A DNA stretch of 64,000 nucleotides from Kingdonia uniflora (Eukaryota > Streptophyta > Magnoliopsida > Ranunculales > Circaeasteraceae), in contig JACGCM010002300.1 in assembly GCA_014058105.1 (NCBI GenBank), forward strand, positions 124,001 to 188,000. The letters run 5' to 3'. The notes beneath the pieces were generated by a model. The model made no database searches and was not told the DNA's origin. It saw only the letters and a program-made list of their open reading frames with translations. Below, one piece after another: positions 24,086 to 35,953 of the stretch (position 1 is its first letter; each line of letters opens with the position of its first letter). The position numbers were made by a program, and so were the translations under genes.

Positions 24086-24415
24086 TTCACCTTTTTACAG
24101 CTTCAATTGTGACACTTTCTGCATCTCCTCAGACTACTCGAGCCCATCTCTGTAATTCAATCGTGGACAGAAACAAATATATCAATTGGCTGATACAGGT
24201 TAAGAATATTTTATGTAGACATGGATCTATGTGTACAATTAAGTGGTCACTAAATTCCTAAATTCAATCTGAAGATGAAACAAAAATCCAATCATATACA
24301 TATGACCAAATTATAGATCTTTGAATGCAAATAGTAGAAACAAACAGATATCAATCTCTGAATTCAAGTTACTAATGGAATTGAAGAAAAATTCACCTTT
24401 TTACAGCTTCAATTG
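24083..24415. repeat. Exact 27-bp direct repeat bounding 279 bp
   Basis: The 27-bp string starting AAATTCACCTTTTTACAGCT occurs at 24083-24109 and again at 24389-24415. The first copy sits at the outer edge of the inverted duplication. The segment between has a short frame (about 24110-24240) with RNKYINWLIQVKNIL, faintly like a Copia gag start. Confidence 0.75.
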
Positions 24416-25025
24416 AATGAATGAATAAATAGAGAAGCTGAAACCTCGAAGGTTTGGTTTCTCTCTGGTAATAACAACCAAGAACGATACTACACTCCTA
24501 TTTAAAGGAAACTCCCTAGGCAGTTTTGGTCGTCTCGCAAAATTACCTAAATACCCACTGTGTATTGTTTCAATGGGGTAATTCACCTTAATTAATTAAT
24601 ACACAATTAAGAAAAGGAGATGAATAATCACTTCAATCTTTAACTTTGTTTCCTGCAAATCCAAATGAAGCATGATCTAGGTTGTTTCCGATGCATTTCA
24701 CTATAAATTACTATATCAACTTTGGTATGAACTGTTAACCTTTGCTTTTCATCACAATTTGATATGTTTTTACACAATTTCTCTTCACAATCGATGAAAA
24801 CAAATGAAACCCGCTAACTATGTGAAGACAATCAGATAGATATTCAAGCTGGTCCTCTCAACAAGATTATTTCTTCATTATCATAATTTAAATTTGACAA
24901 ATCTGGAGATTATTTGAATTAAACACACAAATAAATGATTACATACAATATACAAATTTAACATCTTCATTGGTAAGATGATATACCTCCTGATGCACAA
25001 AATAGAAAGAGAGAGGAAAGAAGGC
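24416..25025. other. Downstream region of the oxidoreductase gene; nothing recognised
   Basis: AT-rich sequence without a recognisable gene. It would contain the 3' untranslated region of the minus-strand oxidoreductase whose stop codon is at 25026-25028. Confidence 0.5.
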
Positions 25026-28000
25026 TTAAATAATGGGGTTGCACTTAGGTTTGTCCATGACCTCTTCAATCGTAACGAACCGTCCCTTCTCTATCGAAAG
25101 CTGACCAGCAACTCCAATGGCAACAGAGAGCAATCCATCTTGCAAGTCGACATCAGGGGCTTGGATACCTTGATCACGAACAGCAGACAAGAAGGTCAAG
25201 TGCTCCAAATAGCTTGACCCATGATGCAGCCCGTCGTACCTGAATAACACATTGAAAGTTTAGCACTGTGGAATTCGGAAAGACTAGAGTTGCTAATATG
25301 GACATTAAAGCATCTCCATTAACTTACTTATTTCTACTCTAGTGCATACACTTTCACTCATTAAGGATGAGGTAAAAAACAATCTAAGAAACTAAAAATG
25401 TGGTGCGACACTTAGAGATGAACATAAACCATCGTGTTCATTTGAAATTAGTTTGGCTAATATATAAGTTCTTTTTTTGCTCTGGGCAAGCAGGGGTTAG
25501 GGAAGGACCACAGAACCTGGTATATATAATTGACTACAATATCATTAGTCAGCAAAAAGAAAAAGAGTATGGAGAAGGAGAAGAGAAGGGAGAAGGGAGA
25601 CCATTTTTTGACCAAAAAAAATTGTGCCTCGTAAGCAGGTGGGACTACTCTAAGAGCATCTCATAAAGTACCTCACTCAGTTGGGTGAAAAAAAAACAAA
25701 ATCCAACTGAGTAAGGTCCAATTTCATCCAACACTACCTCAGTTGGTTTTCTCAAGAGGCGCCTAAATGTTGAGCGCCCATTTAATTCTTTTAAAAAAAA
25801 AAAAAATCAATCAGGCTCCCAAGTGTTAGGCGCCCGATTTGAAATTTAAAATAAATAAGCAAAACAATTGGGCGCCAAAACCTTAGGCGCCCAATTAAAA
25901 AACAAACAAACACCCAACACTTGGGCGCCCGATCGCGACGCTTGCTTTTTGAGGAGAAAAACCAAGTGAGTGAGGTACTGTTGGAGGACGAAAATCCTAC
26001 GTGGCACCTCAAAAACCAAGTGAGTTAGGTACTTTAGGAGATGTTGAAACACGATGAGCATTGCTTTGAGGATGAAATAAATAAACAAAGAAAAACATCA
26101 AACATTAGAATTTGGCTACGCACTTGATTCGTTTATCCTCCGCCTTTATAGTTTGAACACCAACTCCACCCTCTGCTCGGGTGCCCACGCGCACAACATT
26201 CTCAGGAACAAAAGCCTCACCCTGTTAACAAATATTTCAGTAAGGAAATCGACCAAATAGCACATTGGAGGCTAAAGGATGGGAACAGGTGAACATATTA
26301 CGATCCTACTTGCCTAAACAAGTATCATACAATAAAAGTAAATGCAACTGTTGCTTCAATTCCTAATTTATGACTCAACATAAACCTAAACTATAATTGC
26401 AGACTGTGATTTGAGTTAAATTTTGAATTAGCATATATAAATTTACTGAAACAGAATTATGGAGTTTTTTGTAAATTTTGAATTGACAAAAGAATTTAAG
26501 AGTAGAAAATGCTTGATCATTTGTAAGATGAAAGTAATATTTCCAAACTGTATCCAATACAGACAAAAGAAAAAGAAAATTGTAATTTCCCCTGTTTAAA
26601 GATGAATTTATGGAAACTTGCTAACCATGGTCCAAAATAGCTATGCTTATTGGAAGTCAGATCCATGTAATCGGCCAGAGTCTTAAGTAAATAAATAAAA
26701 AAATTGGTTCTGAATACAATGTAAGTTTATAGAATGGGTGGTAGATCGGAGCTTATAGAATGGGTGGTAGATCATTTGTAGGGGTCAAGAACAACACAAA
26801 TATCTCATACCATCTTTTCCTATGCCACTGTCTGTGTTTTCTCTGTATCCCCTTTCTTGATTTTCTCTACATAAATTTTTTGTGTTGCCACATTTTCTTT
26901 CCATATTTCCCTGAATCCTTGCAAGAGTTTCTACTCAATTTTCTTTCTCTAGATTTTCACTTATTTCTCTTATTGTCTTTTCTCTCTCCATGCATATTGT
27001 ATTTTTGTACTACTTTAAATTTTTTATCTATTTTTTTCTCTAGGTGTTATTTGACGTAAACTCTCAACGCGGAAGCTAAATCGAGAAGTCTTTTACGCTA
27101 AAATCAACCTAAAACTAAATTAGGGATAAACCTTAAACTTTATTCAATCGCAACTAAGAAATAAACTTACACCACCCTCTCTTATATATGCCACAACCAT
27201 AATCCTCCTACAATAGCAAGTCCCCTACCTCTCTAAATTAGAATCTAATTAGACTTTAAAATAAAAGCATCTCCAATAGTTAAGCCCATAATCTTAATAA
27301 GCTAAAATAAGAAAACCGTCAACGAGTAGACGACGTGTACTAGGAGATGTTCATATCAAACCCTCCGTCTTCGTTTAATTTTGACCGCAAAATTAAATCG
27401 GGCGTGCTCCCGACGAAGCTCGTGCCACCTTAGTAACACCTTCAAAATCATTAAACTCGTCTTGCATGTCAAGATCAACAATTCCATACGCCTTAAGTTT
27501 TGACCCTCGGATCCTACCTCGAAACTTGTCATATCCAGCCGATGCACCAATTGATGTTGCGACAGTGTTTTCACAACTTCTCCTTTAAACCAAAACCTAG
27601 CAAACGACGACGTGCTCCAAAAACTACTTGTAATTAATGTAATTTTTGTGTCGCTTGACTTGCATAACGAGTTTCAAATTTCTCCCAAGTTGGATCGATA
27701 AATGCCGATAAATCTATAAATTGGAATTTTTCTTCTTCTAAAAACTCGTCGTAATCCCGCCTCTTATTAGTTAAAGATCCCAAGTACTCGTAGTCATCCG
27801 AGTACTCATTATATACTGGGGGGTAATCCTCCATCATCAAAACATGGTTGGTGAGCGTTACAAACAACATCAAATATCGAGAGAAAATTTTCACCTCATA
27901 ATTAAAAATAAAGAAAATTTTATTGACTGTCACTTCCAGCTTTTGGAACGTTCCTTTAATTCTTTTTACCGACGCTTTGATACGCTCAACACGTTCTTCA

Positions 28001-31000
28001 AGACTAGATGGTCTCCACATTGGGATCGTACTCGCCATAGAGAAGAAGAAAAAATTTGATTGAACATGAAACGAACAAAAACAAAAAAAGATCCTTTTTT
28101 TATACCAGAAATCACTGTAGCAGATGACACATAAATCACCGTAGAAGTACTGAAATCACTATAGCAGCACTGAAAACACTGTAGCAGATGTCGAAATCAA
28201 TGTAAGTCATAAAATACTGTAGCATGTGTAGTAACACTTTAGCGAATCAACAGTGCAGAAAAACAAAATCCCAATCTTCAGAACTGTTTCCTATAATTTC
28301 AAATCACGAATCAAGAGAGAATCACTCTAAGAAACACCGTGAAAACCCAATAATTAATATCGCTCTGATGCCAATTTGGCGTAAACTCTCAACGCGGAAG
28401 CTAAATCAAGAAGTTTTTACGCTAAAATCAACCTAAAACTAAATTAGGGCTAAACTTTGAACTTTATTCAATCACAACTAAGAAATAAACTTACACCACC
28501 CTCTCCGTATATAGGCCTCAACCCTAATCCTCCTACAATAGCAAGTCTCATACCTCTCTAAATTAGAATCTAATTAGACTTTAAAATAAAAGCATCTCCA
28601 ATAGTTAAGCCCATAATCTTAATAAGCTAAAATAAGAAAAACGTCAACGAGTAGACAACGTGTACTAGGAGATGTTCACATCATTATTGCTTCTAATTTA
28701 TCTCTCTGGAGTTTCCCTCCCTATATTGCTCAACATAAATGTATGAAAAAAAAAATGATATTAGAGTGTTTCATAGGGATACCAATTTTACGAATAAAGT
28801 AAAATTGGGAAGGGAGCGACTTACCTTACCAACATCGCCAACAACAGAAATTTCTTGCTCATTTTTACTCCCTTCGGCAAACATGCAGAGATCAAGCATG
28901 CCACGAGAGCCATTATCAAATTCGACAATGACGAATGCATTATCAATAATATCCGGAACCTGTTGAAAGATAAAAAATGTGACGAAAAAGGACACCATGA
29001 TAACAACTAAATTTTAGCTGAATTACAGTTTTACAAGATCCAGGGACGTGTTTGTTGTATACATGTCTATATCGAAATTTAAGTAGACCATTTAAACACA
29101 GCATACTATGTTTTGACAGTTACCTCCTTAATTTGTAATATTTGTGAGGCCAACTTTTACAAAGATCTATGTGCGAACATCCACATCAAAATGAGCTCAT
29201 TCTTAACATTTTCACTGTTATCAACATTATATTTGTGTTTAGAAGCTTGGGAAAACAGGTGTTCAGGCATTGATCTCCATGGTGAAGGGGATAATCTTCA
29301 CATAAGAAATTGCCTTTAACTCATCCTCATTTGGGCTCATGAAGCCGTGTGGAAAATTGGTATCCCCAAATAATCCATTAGAATTCAAAAACGTTCCCCT
29401 TAAAGAATATTAGATAAAACTTCTTTCTGACTATAGAATAAATAATACCAGATATTTTAATAATACACATAAAGACTGACCTTGCCCTCATAAATTTCAT
29501 CTTTGTGATTAACATCGATAGCTCCAGAAGCCATCACACGAACTGGATTTGCACCAACAAATAGCCTCATTAGATCGAAAAAGTGGCAACATTTCTCCAC
29601 CAGAGTTCCTCCGGAGTTGCAATTAAAGCGGTTCCAGTTGTTAACCTATTAGGAAGCATATGAACAATTAGAATACTAATATCCGCTGCTTGGAACATGC
29701 ATGGTTCAACATGACAGATCAAAGCAAAAATGAAGCTACTCTACCTTAACCAGAAATGGAAACCGGTGTTCCCGGATAGCCACCATTTTGACTTGTCCTA
29801 TTGTTCCAACCTTGACTAGCTCTATCAACTTTGCAACAGGTGGCATGTATCTGTACTCCAGTCCAACTTGAACCAGTATTTCTGGCCTCCTTTTCGCGGC
29901 ATCAATGACCTAGAAGAGCAACCATGTTCCACTAAGATTATTTCTGAAGATGGGTGAATAAAGTCAATCTAGCAAAAACGCCCAAAAGATCGGCCAATAC
30001 AAAGGAATATCATACCGATATAGCAAAAAGCAATTCTGATACAACATATTGAACTAGGTGAATAACCTCTAAAGGAATGGTCAAAATATCACCATATATA
30101 AGCTGTTATTTGTGCTATAACACCAATTTCTTGAAACGACAAAACTGTCGGCCAATATTAATTCCGATAATATAAATATCATGGCTGACTTCAGGATAAC
30201 TCGCAGTTTTGATCCTTGGACTTTACTGAAGTATGGGCACCATAACTCCCAGTCTCCAAACCAATACCAATAGGCTAAAACGGTACCTGACCTTTTTGCA
30301 GTCCGAGACAGTAGTGCATAACGGCTTCTCCACAAGTATGTGATGGGGGCTTGGGTGGTCGATTATATCCATAAGGATTTGATAATGAGTCATATTAGGA
30401 GTTGACACAACCACAACATCACAAATCCCGCTATCCAGTAACTGCTTGTGACCTGAAAAAACCTACATACTTCGCAAAGTCATGAATGGATATTTAAGTT
30501 AGCTAGATATTGTACGTAAAAGAGTTGTACCTTGACATATAAAATATTTCAAAAGGAATACATATCTACATAAAGTTCGTACCACGGGTCTTAAATACAT
30601 ATATGATGGATGTCATCGAAATCCCTTCCCCTTGTCAGTGGGATAAGAATAAATTGGGAAAACCCCTAGCGGATAGGAACTAACGAATGGGGTATGAATA
30701 AATAGACTAAGCCCTGCGGGTTTTGGACCATTAGAATGATTCTAAATGCACTTGAGGAATCACGATTAAATCAAGACTCTTCAAAACTGTTCAATCTGGA
30801 AGCAGCACAATGTATTTGATACTAATTTTTTTAACTCTTTGTAGAAAGAGAGTACAAGAAAGAGAAAATTGGATAAAACCCCCCACATTATAGCATTGAG
30901 TTGCCATTGACCCCCATATTCCTTGATATTTGACAGTAGACCCCATTTTGGCCTGAAAACCCTGTCAAACCTATTTGACCGATAAGGACTCCGGTTGACT

Positions 31001-31964
31001 AGATCTACTTAATTTAAAACCCAACTATACCCTTTTTTTTCCGGGATACATATTAAGTTTAAACTCATAACTATAAACATATACAATGGGAGATGAAAGT
31101 AAAAAACATAAGTACACAACGACTCAATCCCTCTTTAATCAAGTCCAATGTTGTTTAGAATGTTTTGTTATGACTTTGTGTTTATTTTGGGGGTGAAAGA
31201 CGAATTGCTGGCACAAAATTGGGGTTAAATCAAAAGATTTTTTATTGTTTATAAGGGTATGTTGGTATTTACACCAAGTCAACCGGAGTCATTCTCGGTC
31301 AAATGAGTTTGACTTGGTTTTCAGGCGAAAATGGAGTCTATTGTCCGATTTCAAGGAATGTGGGGGTTAGTGGCAAGTCGATGTTATAATGTGGGGTTTT
31401 TTAGCTAAAAAACTCTACAAGAAATCCTTGTCCTACTTCTGCTCTACTAGCGATATTAGTTTCTAAATTCAGGCATTACGATACAAAGCGGGTTGCTATT
31501 ATCCATTTAGTCATCCTCTAGTTCTAATGCGACTATCAATCCCGTGAAAAATCCTATGGGATTTCTTGCTGCGCATTCGAATACTACAACCGGGACATAG
31601 TTTGGTGCAATTATGTCCCCGATATGATTCTATTCCCTTCATCGTCTCCAGAGGTCCTCTTATTTTTGTAGTTACTTAGACTAACAATATATATGAAAGC
31701 TGAATTTGGAGTAATAAGATGACACTTGACTCTCCAGAATTGTGGTAAATGTGATTACACATTAACTATAGAAAGATTATTTACCGTGGGAGACCAGTTG
31801 AAGGAATCTGCACAAATTGTGGCAAGTTGTTGTGAAGGAATGTGAGGGTCTGCAATGGCAACAACGATTACGCCTTCGGATCGTAAATGAGCTAAATTCA
31901 CGAGATGCTCTCTTCCCATCATCCCAACTCCTATGATTCCATACTTCACTACATCATCTGCCAT
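25026..31964 (-). CDS. Gfo/Idh/MocA-family NAD(P)-dependent oxidoreductase, 7 exons
   Basis: Exons (minus strand): 31964-31785, 30462-30292, 29909-29745, 29645-29481, 28959-28825, 26221-26124 and 25239-25026. All introns are GT-AG and the sum is 1128 nt, 375 residues plus stop, in unbroken frame. Residues 1-60 carry the Rossmann nucleotide-binding motif ([14 protein letters not shown]); exon 2 has [13 protein letters not shown] and the family signature [10 protein letters not shown] with its conserved Lys; exon 3 GLEYRYMPP; exon 4 [17 protein letters not shown], containing the HxxD-type catalytic His/Asp; exon 5 the C-terminal sheet ([18 protein letters not shown]). No signal peptide is seen, so it is probably cytosolic. 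Substrate is unknown; the family acts on sugars and related compounds. An in-frame ATG at 32003 would add 13 residues (MWREREITAKAVA); the 31964 start better fits the family N-terminus. Introns 1, 5 and 6 carry transposons, and a Tourist element lies 50 bp upstream. Confidence 0.92.
25655..26044. mobile_element. MITE in intron 6 of the oxidoreductase gene
   Basis: Terminal inverted repeats of about 30 bp: left CATCTCATAAAGTACCTCAC, right (inverted) CATCTCCTAAAGTACCTAAC. The inside is rich in GGCGCC-type motifs and has no coding capacity. Exact ends and target duplication are uncertain. Confidence 0.7.
27052..28683 (-). mobile_element. Short non-autonomous LTR retrotransposon in intron 5
   Basis: Two 307-bp direct repeats, 27052-27358 and 28377-28683, both TG...CA on the minus strand and by eye differing at about 20 positions. 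They are flanked by a perfect 5-bp target duplication TTATT (27047-27051 and 28684-28688). A Met-tRNA-type primer site (minus strand TGGCATCAGAGC, 28362-28373) lies 3 bp inside the right LTR, and a purine-rich GAAGACGGAGGGTT lies inside the left LTR. The element therefore runs on the minus strand, like the host gene. The internal region is only about 1.0 kb and lacks gag, protease, RT and integrase, so it must be mobilised in trans (TRIM/SMART-like, though with longer LTRs). Confidence 0.92.
27634..28038 (-). CDS. Unrecognised 134-codon ORF inside the short LTR element
   Basis: ATG at 28038, in the element's own orientation and its only long frame. It encodes a basic N-terminal helix ([16 protein letters not shown]), a hydrophobic middle ([14 protein letters not shown]) and an acidic Tyr/Asp-rich part ([11 protein letters not shown]). 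No retroviral-type motif such as a zinc knuckle or protease DSG is present. It may be a gag relic, a captured fragment or chance. Confidence 0.3.
   Translation of the reverse strand: MASTIPMWRPSSLEERVERIKASVKRIKGTFQKLEVTVNKIFFIFNYEVKIFSRYLMLFVTLTNHVLMMEDYPPVYNEYSDDYEYLGSLTNKRRDYDEFLEEEKFQFIDLSAFIDPTWEKFETRYASQATQKLH
30874..31404. mobile_element. Fold-back MITE with about 130-bp inverted repeats in intron 1
   Basis: The left arm starts AAAACCCCCCACATTATA and the right arm inverted starts AAAAAACCCCACATTATA. Similarity continues through CCTTGA, CAATAGAC-type and TTTGACCG...GACTCCGGTTGAC blocks. There is no coding capacity. Target duplication was not resolved. Confidence 0.75.
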
Positions 31965-32016
31965 CGCCACTGCCTTCGCTGTTATCTCTCTCTCTCTCCA
32001 CAAATAAAGAAATTTA

Positions 32017-33045
32017 GGCCATGTTTGTATTTAGGTGAGTAGAGGTAATAAATTTTCAGGTTAGAAGATTGAAAAAACTCGCGTGCCGCTGAACTGAATG
32101 TTAGAACTTGTACTTCAAATTCGTCTTTTTGGCTGAACTATCTAATTTGACCATATATTAGATGTTTCTCCACAATTAAAATGGTGGTTTAATGCAAAAA
32201 CAAAATTAAAACGTGCAAATCATATACCAAAATACCAAATATATAGGGACATGGTGAAACATACCCACATATAGAGCGATGGTGAAACATACCTACATAT
32301 AGAGCGAGAGATGGAGAAACAGCCATTGTAGATAAGATAGAGATAGAGGTAGGAGAGAGAGAGAGGGATGAGGGAAAGAGAGAAAGGTAGAGGTAGAGAG
32401 AGTGAGAGAGAGTTGTATGAGGGTGGGAGAGAGGGAACAAAGAGAAAGAAAGGTGAGGGGAGGTAGAGAGATAAGGGAGAAAGAGTTGTATGAGGGTGGA
32501 GAGAGATGGGATAGAAAGAGAGGTGAGAGGGAGAGAGAGAAAGAGAGAAGGGGGAGAAAGAGAGGTAGGAGAGAGAGAGGATATAGAGAGAGATGAGATG
32601 GAGAGGTAGAGAGATAAGGGAGAGAGATATATATAGAGAGAGAGAGAGTGTGAGGAGTGAGGGAAATGTTAGATGGTTTTTTTTTGGCTTATTTGGGGTT
32701 ATTTGGGGTTAAGGTGACTTTTCATTTGGTAAATTTGAGTATTTTGGGCTTGAAACGACTAAAATACCCCCACTTAAACCGGTCATGGGTGTGGGAAATG
32801 ACCAAACCACGGTATAGCGGCAAAACGATCAGTCAAAGCCAATCTGAAAGTTTTTTGGTTGGAAGTCAACCCAAAAAGCTTCATAGCGGGTTGTGAAGCT
32901 TTTAGGTTGGAAGTAGACCAAACTTCCGGTTTTTATTTTTTCTGGAGAGAATGCCTACTTTTATATATATAAAAATATGTCAAATGTGAAAAGTTTCTAA
33001 AAGATCACACATCTTCTCACCCTTGACCAAAATACAAACATGGCC
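32017..33045. mobile_element. Tourist-like (PIF-type) non-autonomous element, 1.03 kb
   Basis: Inverted termini GGCCATGTTTGTATTT (left) and AAATACAAACATGGCC (right) are perfect over 16 bp. TTA target duplications lie at 32014-32016 and 33046-33048. The inside has no transposase. 32330-32650 is a GA-rich block. The last 290 bp are also present as a fragment at 19135-19418. The left end lies 50 bp upstream of the oxidoreductase start codon. Confidence 0.9.
32330..32655. repeat. GA-rich low-complexity block inside the Tourist-like element
   Basis: About 320 bp dominated by GAGA, GGTAGAGAGA and similar units. On the minus strand, toward the oxidoreductase gene, it reads as CT-rich. Frames through it are compositional artefacts. 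Confidence 0.85.
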
Positions 33046-33048
33046 TTA

Positions 33049-33847
33049 CTAGGCCCTGACAGTTTTTAGTGCTGAAGCATTTGTGTTGGTGTTTGTCACT
33101 CAAACTTAGATTTTATGCTCCAACCACAAACACTACTAAGATGCCCAAAGGCCAAAACACTATGTCATGCCCATTATATTCGGTTGGCCGTCCCTTCCTA
33201 CACAAGCTAATTTATTTCCAACCTGGCTAACTGAACTTCAAATAATTGAAGGAATATTTTCCTTGCAAGGTAAAAAAATAAAAATATATTGGTATCTGTA
33301 CCAGTTCAAATATCAACGCCATGCCATTATTATGGAAGGTTTAATGGCAGTAATCCGGTCTTAAAAATATCATACTAGTAGTAGTAGTAGTAGGTTTGAC
33401 AAAAACAAAACATTATACTTGTAAGTTGCAACAAGAGAAACACACACAAAGAAAATAATATTATTCTCTCTTTCTTTCCATCGGTAATCAATTAGTGTCA
33501 ATAGGATTATTGCCATTATCTCTCGGCGGAAACAACTTAAGGAAGTGCTTTTCACACTCTAAATAACCATGCAACTTTTTTTCTTGTCTAAATCCAATTT
33601 GAATCCAGTTTTATAACATCTATGAGCTTAGTGTTAGAGCTTCAAATTCAGAGCTTTTGTTCCAAGCGTCGGCTCAGATGCTCTAACAATGCTTACAAAA
33701 GAGCTCAAATCCATCATTTAGACTAACCAAAACCAACATAAATTACCACTCCAAAAGTGGCTAGAAGTGGATAATTGTTATGTGGCTCTTCTAATTTTAA
33801 ATGAGGAGTACAATCAATAGTTTTAAGACGGGCTTCATGCTCTCTAA
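33049..33847. other. No recognisable gene
   Basis: AT-rich intergenic sequence between the Tourist-like element and PIF copy 2. It contains a short TAG trinucleotide run at about 33376-33392. Confidence 0.5.
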
Positions 33848-34220
33848 GAGCATTTCCAGCAGGGTGAGGGTTTGGGTTGGGTTTTGGTTTGACCCAAACT
33901 ATTTACCTCCCAACAGCTCTAAAACGAGTTTGAGTTCGTCAGCTGGCACTGTCAGAACCCAACCGAGTTTGAGGAGCTCAAACTCAAAAAAAATGAGTTT
34001 GGCGGTGTTTCTTTTACCGCCCGGAAGCTCTAAAATGAGTTTGAGTTCCCCAGCTGACACTGTCAGAACCCAACCGAGTTTGAGAAGCTCAAACTCAAAA
34101 AATGTGGGCAGTAAAAGAAACACCTTCAAATTCAATTATTTTTCCTAATCACTCTCTGGCTCCCCGTCTCTCCCAAATCCAATTGCAGAGCATAGAGGAG
34201 AACCTCTACGCTCTCCCCAA

Positions 34221-35690
34221 ATGGCAAACTCTGGCACCAACAGTAATAACTCCGCACCGTCGACCTTATCTCCCATAACCCACCTTCAACACCATTCTCT
34301 CAACACCCATCATCATAATTCACTCCATACCTCTACCACAACCAATCTCAATTCCAACCTCAGTTCCAATCACAGACCCCACCTCCGTTTACCATGTCGC
34401 AAGGGAATCCCAGTTATGGATAATATCAAACTCCATTGGCACACTCTCAACCGCAACCTCAGGCGTTTAGCCCGTACTATCAACCCTATCTGCTCACTCA
34501 CCTCAAGGTTTTCAACCTCCAAATTAATTTCAGAACTACCTATTCTATGGTGAATTTACTCATCACAGTCAAAGTGACGTAAATGCATCAATACCTGTTG
34601 AAGCAGCGGCGCCCCAGAAAGAAAATGGAAAAGAAAAAAAGAAAAGAATACCCACAAACAAAAACAAAGCGTGCAAGTGACAGAAGATGATGAGTTTTTG
34701 GACAAGACGGATGATGCTGGACTGCATTGGACAGAAGCAGACTTTACGTATCTCGCAAGGACGTAGGTAACAGCTTTTGTCCAGACAGTGGGCCACACAA
34801 ATGGTTTCACTTTTTATCAAAATGTCAGCATTGTCTTTAACAGAGACCCCGAATGCTCTACACGACGATCAAGTGGGTCGACCAAAGCTCAATGGTACCC
34901 TTAATGCACAATGTGTGGCGTACAAGGGGATAGTTGCTCAAAAACGATTTAGGAACGACAACGGGAAAACCGAAGAAGATCAGGTACGTTTTAATTTCCT
35001 TTAACTCAATTTTGTTTATTTCTCTTTGATATACACGTTATTTATTTGTATTTGGTAATTTTGCAAATTGCAGGAAAACGATGCACACAAGATCTATCAA
35101 GGCTTGAATGGCGGCAATGACTTTAAACACTGTGAAGCGTATAAGATTTTGGCGCGAGAACCGCGATGGGCCAACCTAAGGGATGATGGGTTGAACCATG
35201 TGGGGAATGTACCAAAAAATGTAGTCAGGAGAACATCGGACAATTCTTCTTTGGGGAACTCGGTCGGATCAAACAATCTATCAGAGGCCCCCGACGGCCC
35301 ACCTACACCTCAATATGCAGATCAAAATTCAAAAGTAGATGGTTCACTGTATGATGGTGGAAGCAGGCCCATTAGCAAAAAACTCTTTAGAAAGAACCAT
35401 GTAACACAAAGGCCTTGGATGGTGTTATTGCATCTGGTAACGGTATCCAAACAATGTTGGATGAACTACGGTTGAAGAAGAGACAAGCGAAAGAAGAAAA
35501 TGAAAGAAAAAGAGCGGAAGCAAATCAACAATGGCAAGCCAAAATAGATTTCGAATAAGCAAGGGAAGATCGCAAAATCATGGAGAAAGATATGAGTAAT
35601 CTTACTGGACATCAATCGCAATACTATCTGCAAAGGCAAGCTGAGGTCATGAAACGTTTGGCCAAGAGGGGGGAACGAGGTACTTGAAGT
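34221..35690 (+). pseudogene. PIF/Harbinger ORF1 (Myb/trihelix-type partner), copy 2
   Basis: ATG at 34221 (MANSGTNSNNSAPST), then a frameshift at about 34265 relative to the Pro/Gln/Ser-rich continuation. Later blocks: basic KENGKEKKKRI (about 34620-34650), TEADFTYLA (about 34735-34760), VGHTNGFTF and FNRDPE in another frame (about 34785-34850), an intron (about 34985-35073), then NDAHKIYQGLNGGNDFKHCEAYKIL (about 35075-35150), which is the conserved C-terminal helix region of this family, and a Lys/Glu-rich tail. Several shifts mean it cannot be translated whole. Confidence 0.75.
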
Positions 35691-35953
35691 GGTGACGAAA
35701 TATAATTTAACTTTGCTATATATAAAAGTTTATTTCCAAGAATGTAGTTTTTACCTTCCAATAATGTAATCGTTTAAATAATGTACTTTGCTATTGAAAA
35801 ATGTAATCTTGTTTTCGAAATGTTTATTTCCAAGAATATTGCGTCAAAACAAATACAAGATTAATGCAATATCAAAAACTTGTTTAATAAACTTGTACGA
35901 CAAGAAGCATTAAATTACATCAAGAACACTTAGATAATACAAGAAATAGAGTA

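Noticed and set aside
21560..24090. CRISPR-like or prokaryotic repeat explanation for the palindrome
   Set aside because: The window is clearly plant nuclear DNA; the structure is a single inverted duplication with introns, not spaced short repeats.
24110..24240. Possible Copia gag start (RNKYINWLIQVKNIL)
   Set aside because: Only about 40 codons with weak resemblance and no LTR or pol nearby; too little to call an element.
32402..32596. Arg/Glu/Gly-rich open frame
   Set aside because: It lies entirely within the GA-rich low-complexity block of the Tourist-like element; a compositional artefact.
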